64,000 bases of DNA from Hylemonella gracilis ATCC 19624 (GTDB taxonomy: Bacteria > Pseudomonadota > Gammaproteobacteria > Burkholderiales > Burkholderiaceae_C): assembly GCF_000211835.1 (NCBI RefSeq), contig NZ_AEGR01000029.1, forward strand, positions 1 to 64,000, given 5' to 3'. Below, in pieces: positions 62,909 to 64,000 of this stretch (position 1 is its first letter; each line of letters starts with the position of its first letter). The notes under the pieces were generated by a model that was not told where the DNA came from, made no database searches, and worked only from the letters and a program-made list of their open reading frames with translations. The position numbers and the translations under genes were made by a program.

Positions 62909-64000
62909 TGACGCAGGCAGCAACAATTTCTCGCCGCACTTTCCTTCAGGGCAGCGTGGGCGCATTGACGCTGGCAGTTACCGCGACCGGCGAAGTCTGG
63001 GCGCAATCGGCTCGTAAGTACGGCGCGGACACCATGCCCGGTGGCACGGTGGACGACCCCTTGGTTTTTGTCTCGATCGCCCAGGATGGGACCGTGACCA
63101 TCGTGGCCCATCGCGTTGAAATGGGGACTGGGATTCGCACCAGCTTGCCCATGGTCGTCGCCGACGAAATGGAGGCGCGCTGGGATCAGGTGAAAGTCGT
63201 GCAGGCGGAAGCCAACGAGGCGCGCTATGGCAGCCAAAACGTGGATGGCTCTCGCAGCATGCGCCATTTCCTGATGCCGATGCGTCGCGTCGGCGCCGCA
63301 GCCCGTCAGATGTTGGAGGTCACGGCCGCCGCGCGTTGGTCGGTTCCGGTGTCCCAGGTGCGAGCGGTCCAGCACCAGGTCATACACCAGCCCAGCGGTC
63401 GTCGCCTGGGGTACGGCGAGCTGGCCGCGGATGCCGCGAAGCTGACCGTACCCAAAGGTGAAGCACTGAAGCTGAAGTCGCAGAAGGAGTTTCGCTATAT
63501 CGGCAAAGGCAAGATCCACATCGCCGACGCTGAAGCCATCACCCAGGGCCGAGCCACTTACGGCATGGACACCTGGATGCCCAATATGGTGTTTGCCGTG
63601 GTTGCACGTGCTCCCGTACTCGGTGCCAAGGTGCGGACCGTCCGGAGCGAAAAGGCGCTGGCCGTGCCAGGCGTGCTCAAGCTTGTCGAGATTCCCGCTT
63701 TTGCGGGGGCGCCAGCTTTCCAGCCCTTGGGTGGTGTGGCCGTGGTTGCGCGCAATACCTGGGCAGCCATTCAGGGACGAGCCGCACTGGAAATTGAATG
63801 GGACGAAGGGCCGAATCGCAGCTACGACTCGGTGGCTTATCGCAACACGCTGGAAGCCGCGGTCAGCGCGCCAGGCAAGCCGCTGCGCGATCAAGGAAAT
63901 GTGCAGGCTACTTGGGCCACCGCCCCCGCCGCCAAAAAATTCGATGCACTTTATTACCTGCCTCATCTTGCCCATGCCAGCATGGAACCACCCGTCGCCA
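62908..64000 (+). CDS. Molybdenum hydroxylase large subunit, IorB-like (partial, runs off right edge)
   Basis: The first 364 residues of a xanthine-oxidase-family molybdopterin subunit. A Tat signal (ISRRTFLQGSVGALTLAV) at residues 6-23 directs the folded enzyme to the periplasm. VEMGTGIRTSLPMVVADEME, GRATYGMDTWMPNMVFAVVA and GGVAVVARNTWAAIQGRAAL match isoquinoline 1-oxidoreductase beta and related aldehyde dehydrogenases. No stop occurs before base 64000; family members are about 720-770 residues, so roughly half is missing. Start ATG overlaps the small-subunit stop. Substrate cannot be determined; an aldehyde or N-heterocycle is usual. Confidence 0.93.
   Translation, partial: MTQAATISRRTFLQGSVGALTLAVTATGEVWAQSARKYGADTMPGGTVDDPLVFVSIAQDGTVTIVAHRVEMGTGIRTSLPMVVADEMEARWDQVKVVQAEANEARYGSQNVDGSRSMRHFLMPMRRVGAAARQMLEVTAAARWSVPVSQVRAVQHQVIHQPSGRRLGYGELAADAAKLTVPKGEALKLKSQKEFRYIGKGKIHIADAEAITQGRATYGMDTWMPNMVFAVVARAPVLGAKVRTVRSEKALAVPGVLKLVEIPAFAGAPAFQPLGGVAVVARNTWAAIQGRAALEIEWDEGPNRSYDSVAYRNTLEAAVSAPGKPLRDQGNVQATWATAPAAKKFDALYYLPHLAHASMEPPVA

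Overview
The window is high-GC, tightly packed, non-interrupted bacterial chromosome. Gene content and protein style (YlqF next to a DHH phosphoesterase, DarP, Mog, PmbA, split YeeE/YedE pair, SuhB-TrmJ-CysE order, Tat-exported isoquinoline-oxidoreductase-like enzyme) point to Betaproteobacteria, order Burkholderiales, most likely Comamonadaceae. This is inference from protein families, not from a marker gene. I saw no rRNA, tRNA, CRISPR array, transposase or phage gene.

Layout. 0-11.9 kb: housekeeping and small conserved genes (ribosome-assembly GTPase, DHH phosphoesterase, ferredoxin, DUF3014 protein, sulfur-type YeeE/YedE transporter halves, a four-gene minus-strand run of DUF938/DUF924/GIY-YIG-like/hypothetical genes, an exported cytochrome-like lipoprotein, glnS, uppP, glutathione peroxidase). 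11.9-19.4 kb: an HD-GYP phosphodiesterase divergent from a membrane hybrid histidine kinase, a NarL/LuxR response regulator, an alpha/beta hydrolase and mutS. 19.4-32.7 kb: a signalling block with two GGDEF-EAL proteins, an OmpR-type regulator, a stand-alone receiver protein, a Cache hybrid kinase, a LysR regulator and a chemoreceptor. 32.8-44.2 kb: suhB, trmJ, cysE, a DMT exporter, an SbtA-like bicarbonate permease with a divergent LysR gene, mog, darP, an ArsR-AHSA1 pair, pmbA and a small lipoprotein. 44.5-49.6 kb: a 1352-residue CHASE hybrid kinase translationally coupled to an RpfG-type HD-GYP regulator. 49.6-57.8 kb: a guanidine-assimilation operon. 57.9-64 kb: a LysR-controlled oxidative/carbonyl-metabolism cluster, cut by the right edge inside its molybdenum hydroxylase large subunit.

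The best-supported functional story is the guanidine operon. A guanidine-I (ykkC) riboswitch lies directly upstream of an ABC transporter, two DUF1989 proteins (carboxyguanidine deiminase CgdA/CgdB type) and a large biotin-dependent carboxylase usually called urea carboxylase. Upstream of the riboswitch I read a near-consensus sigma-54 -24/-12 promoter and an NtrC-like dyad. Together these suggest that transcription is opened by nitrogen starvation and then gated by guanidine itself. The expected last enzyme, allophanate hydrolase, is not in the window.

Other notable structure: several long nested palindromic elements in intergenic DNA (23.76-23.90, 33.79-34.04, 34.09-34.34, 36.04-36.15 and 36.23-36.33 kb), two of which share a 52-bp core in opposite orientation; a possible short structured RNA with its own promoter and terminator just upstream of uppP; and a truncated cyclophilin-like exported protein that coexists with a full-length relative 1.3 kb away. 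Four c-di-GMP turnover proteins and three hybrid kinases in 38 kb indicate a strongly regulated motile/sessile lifestyle.
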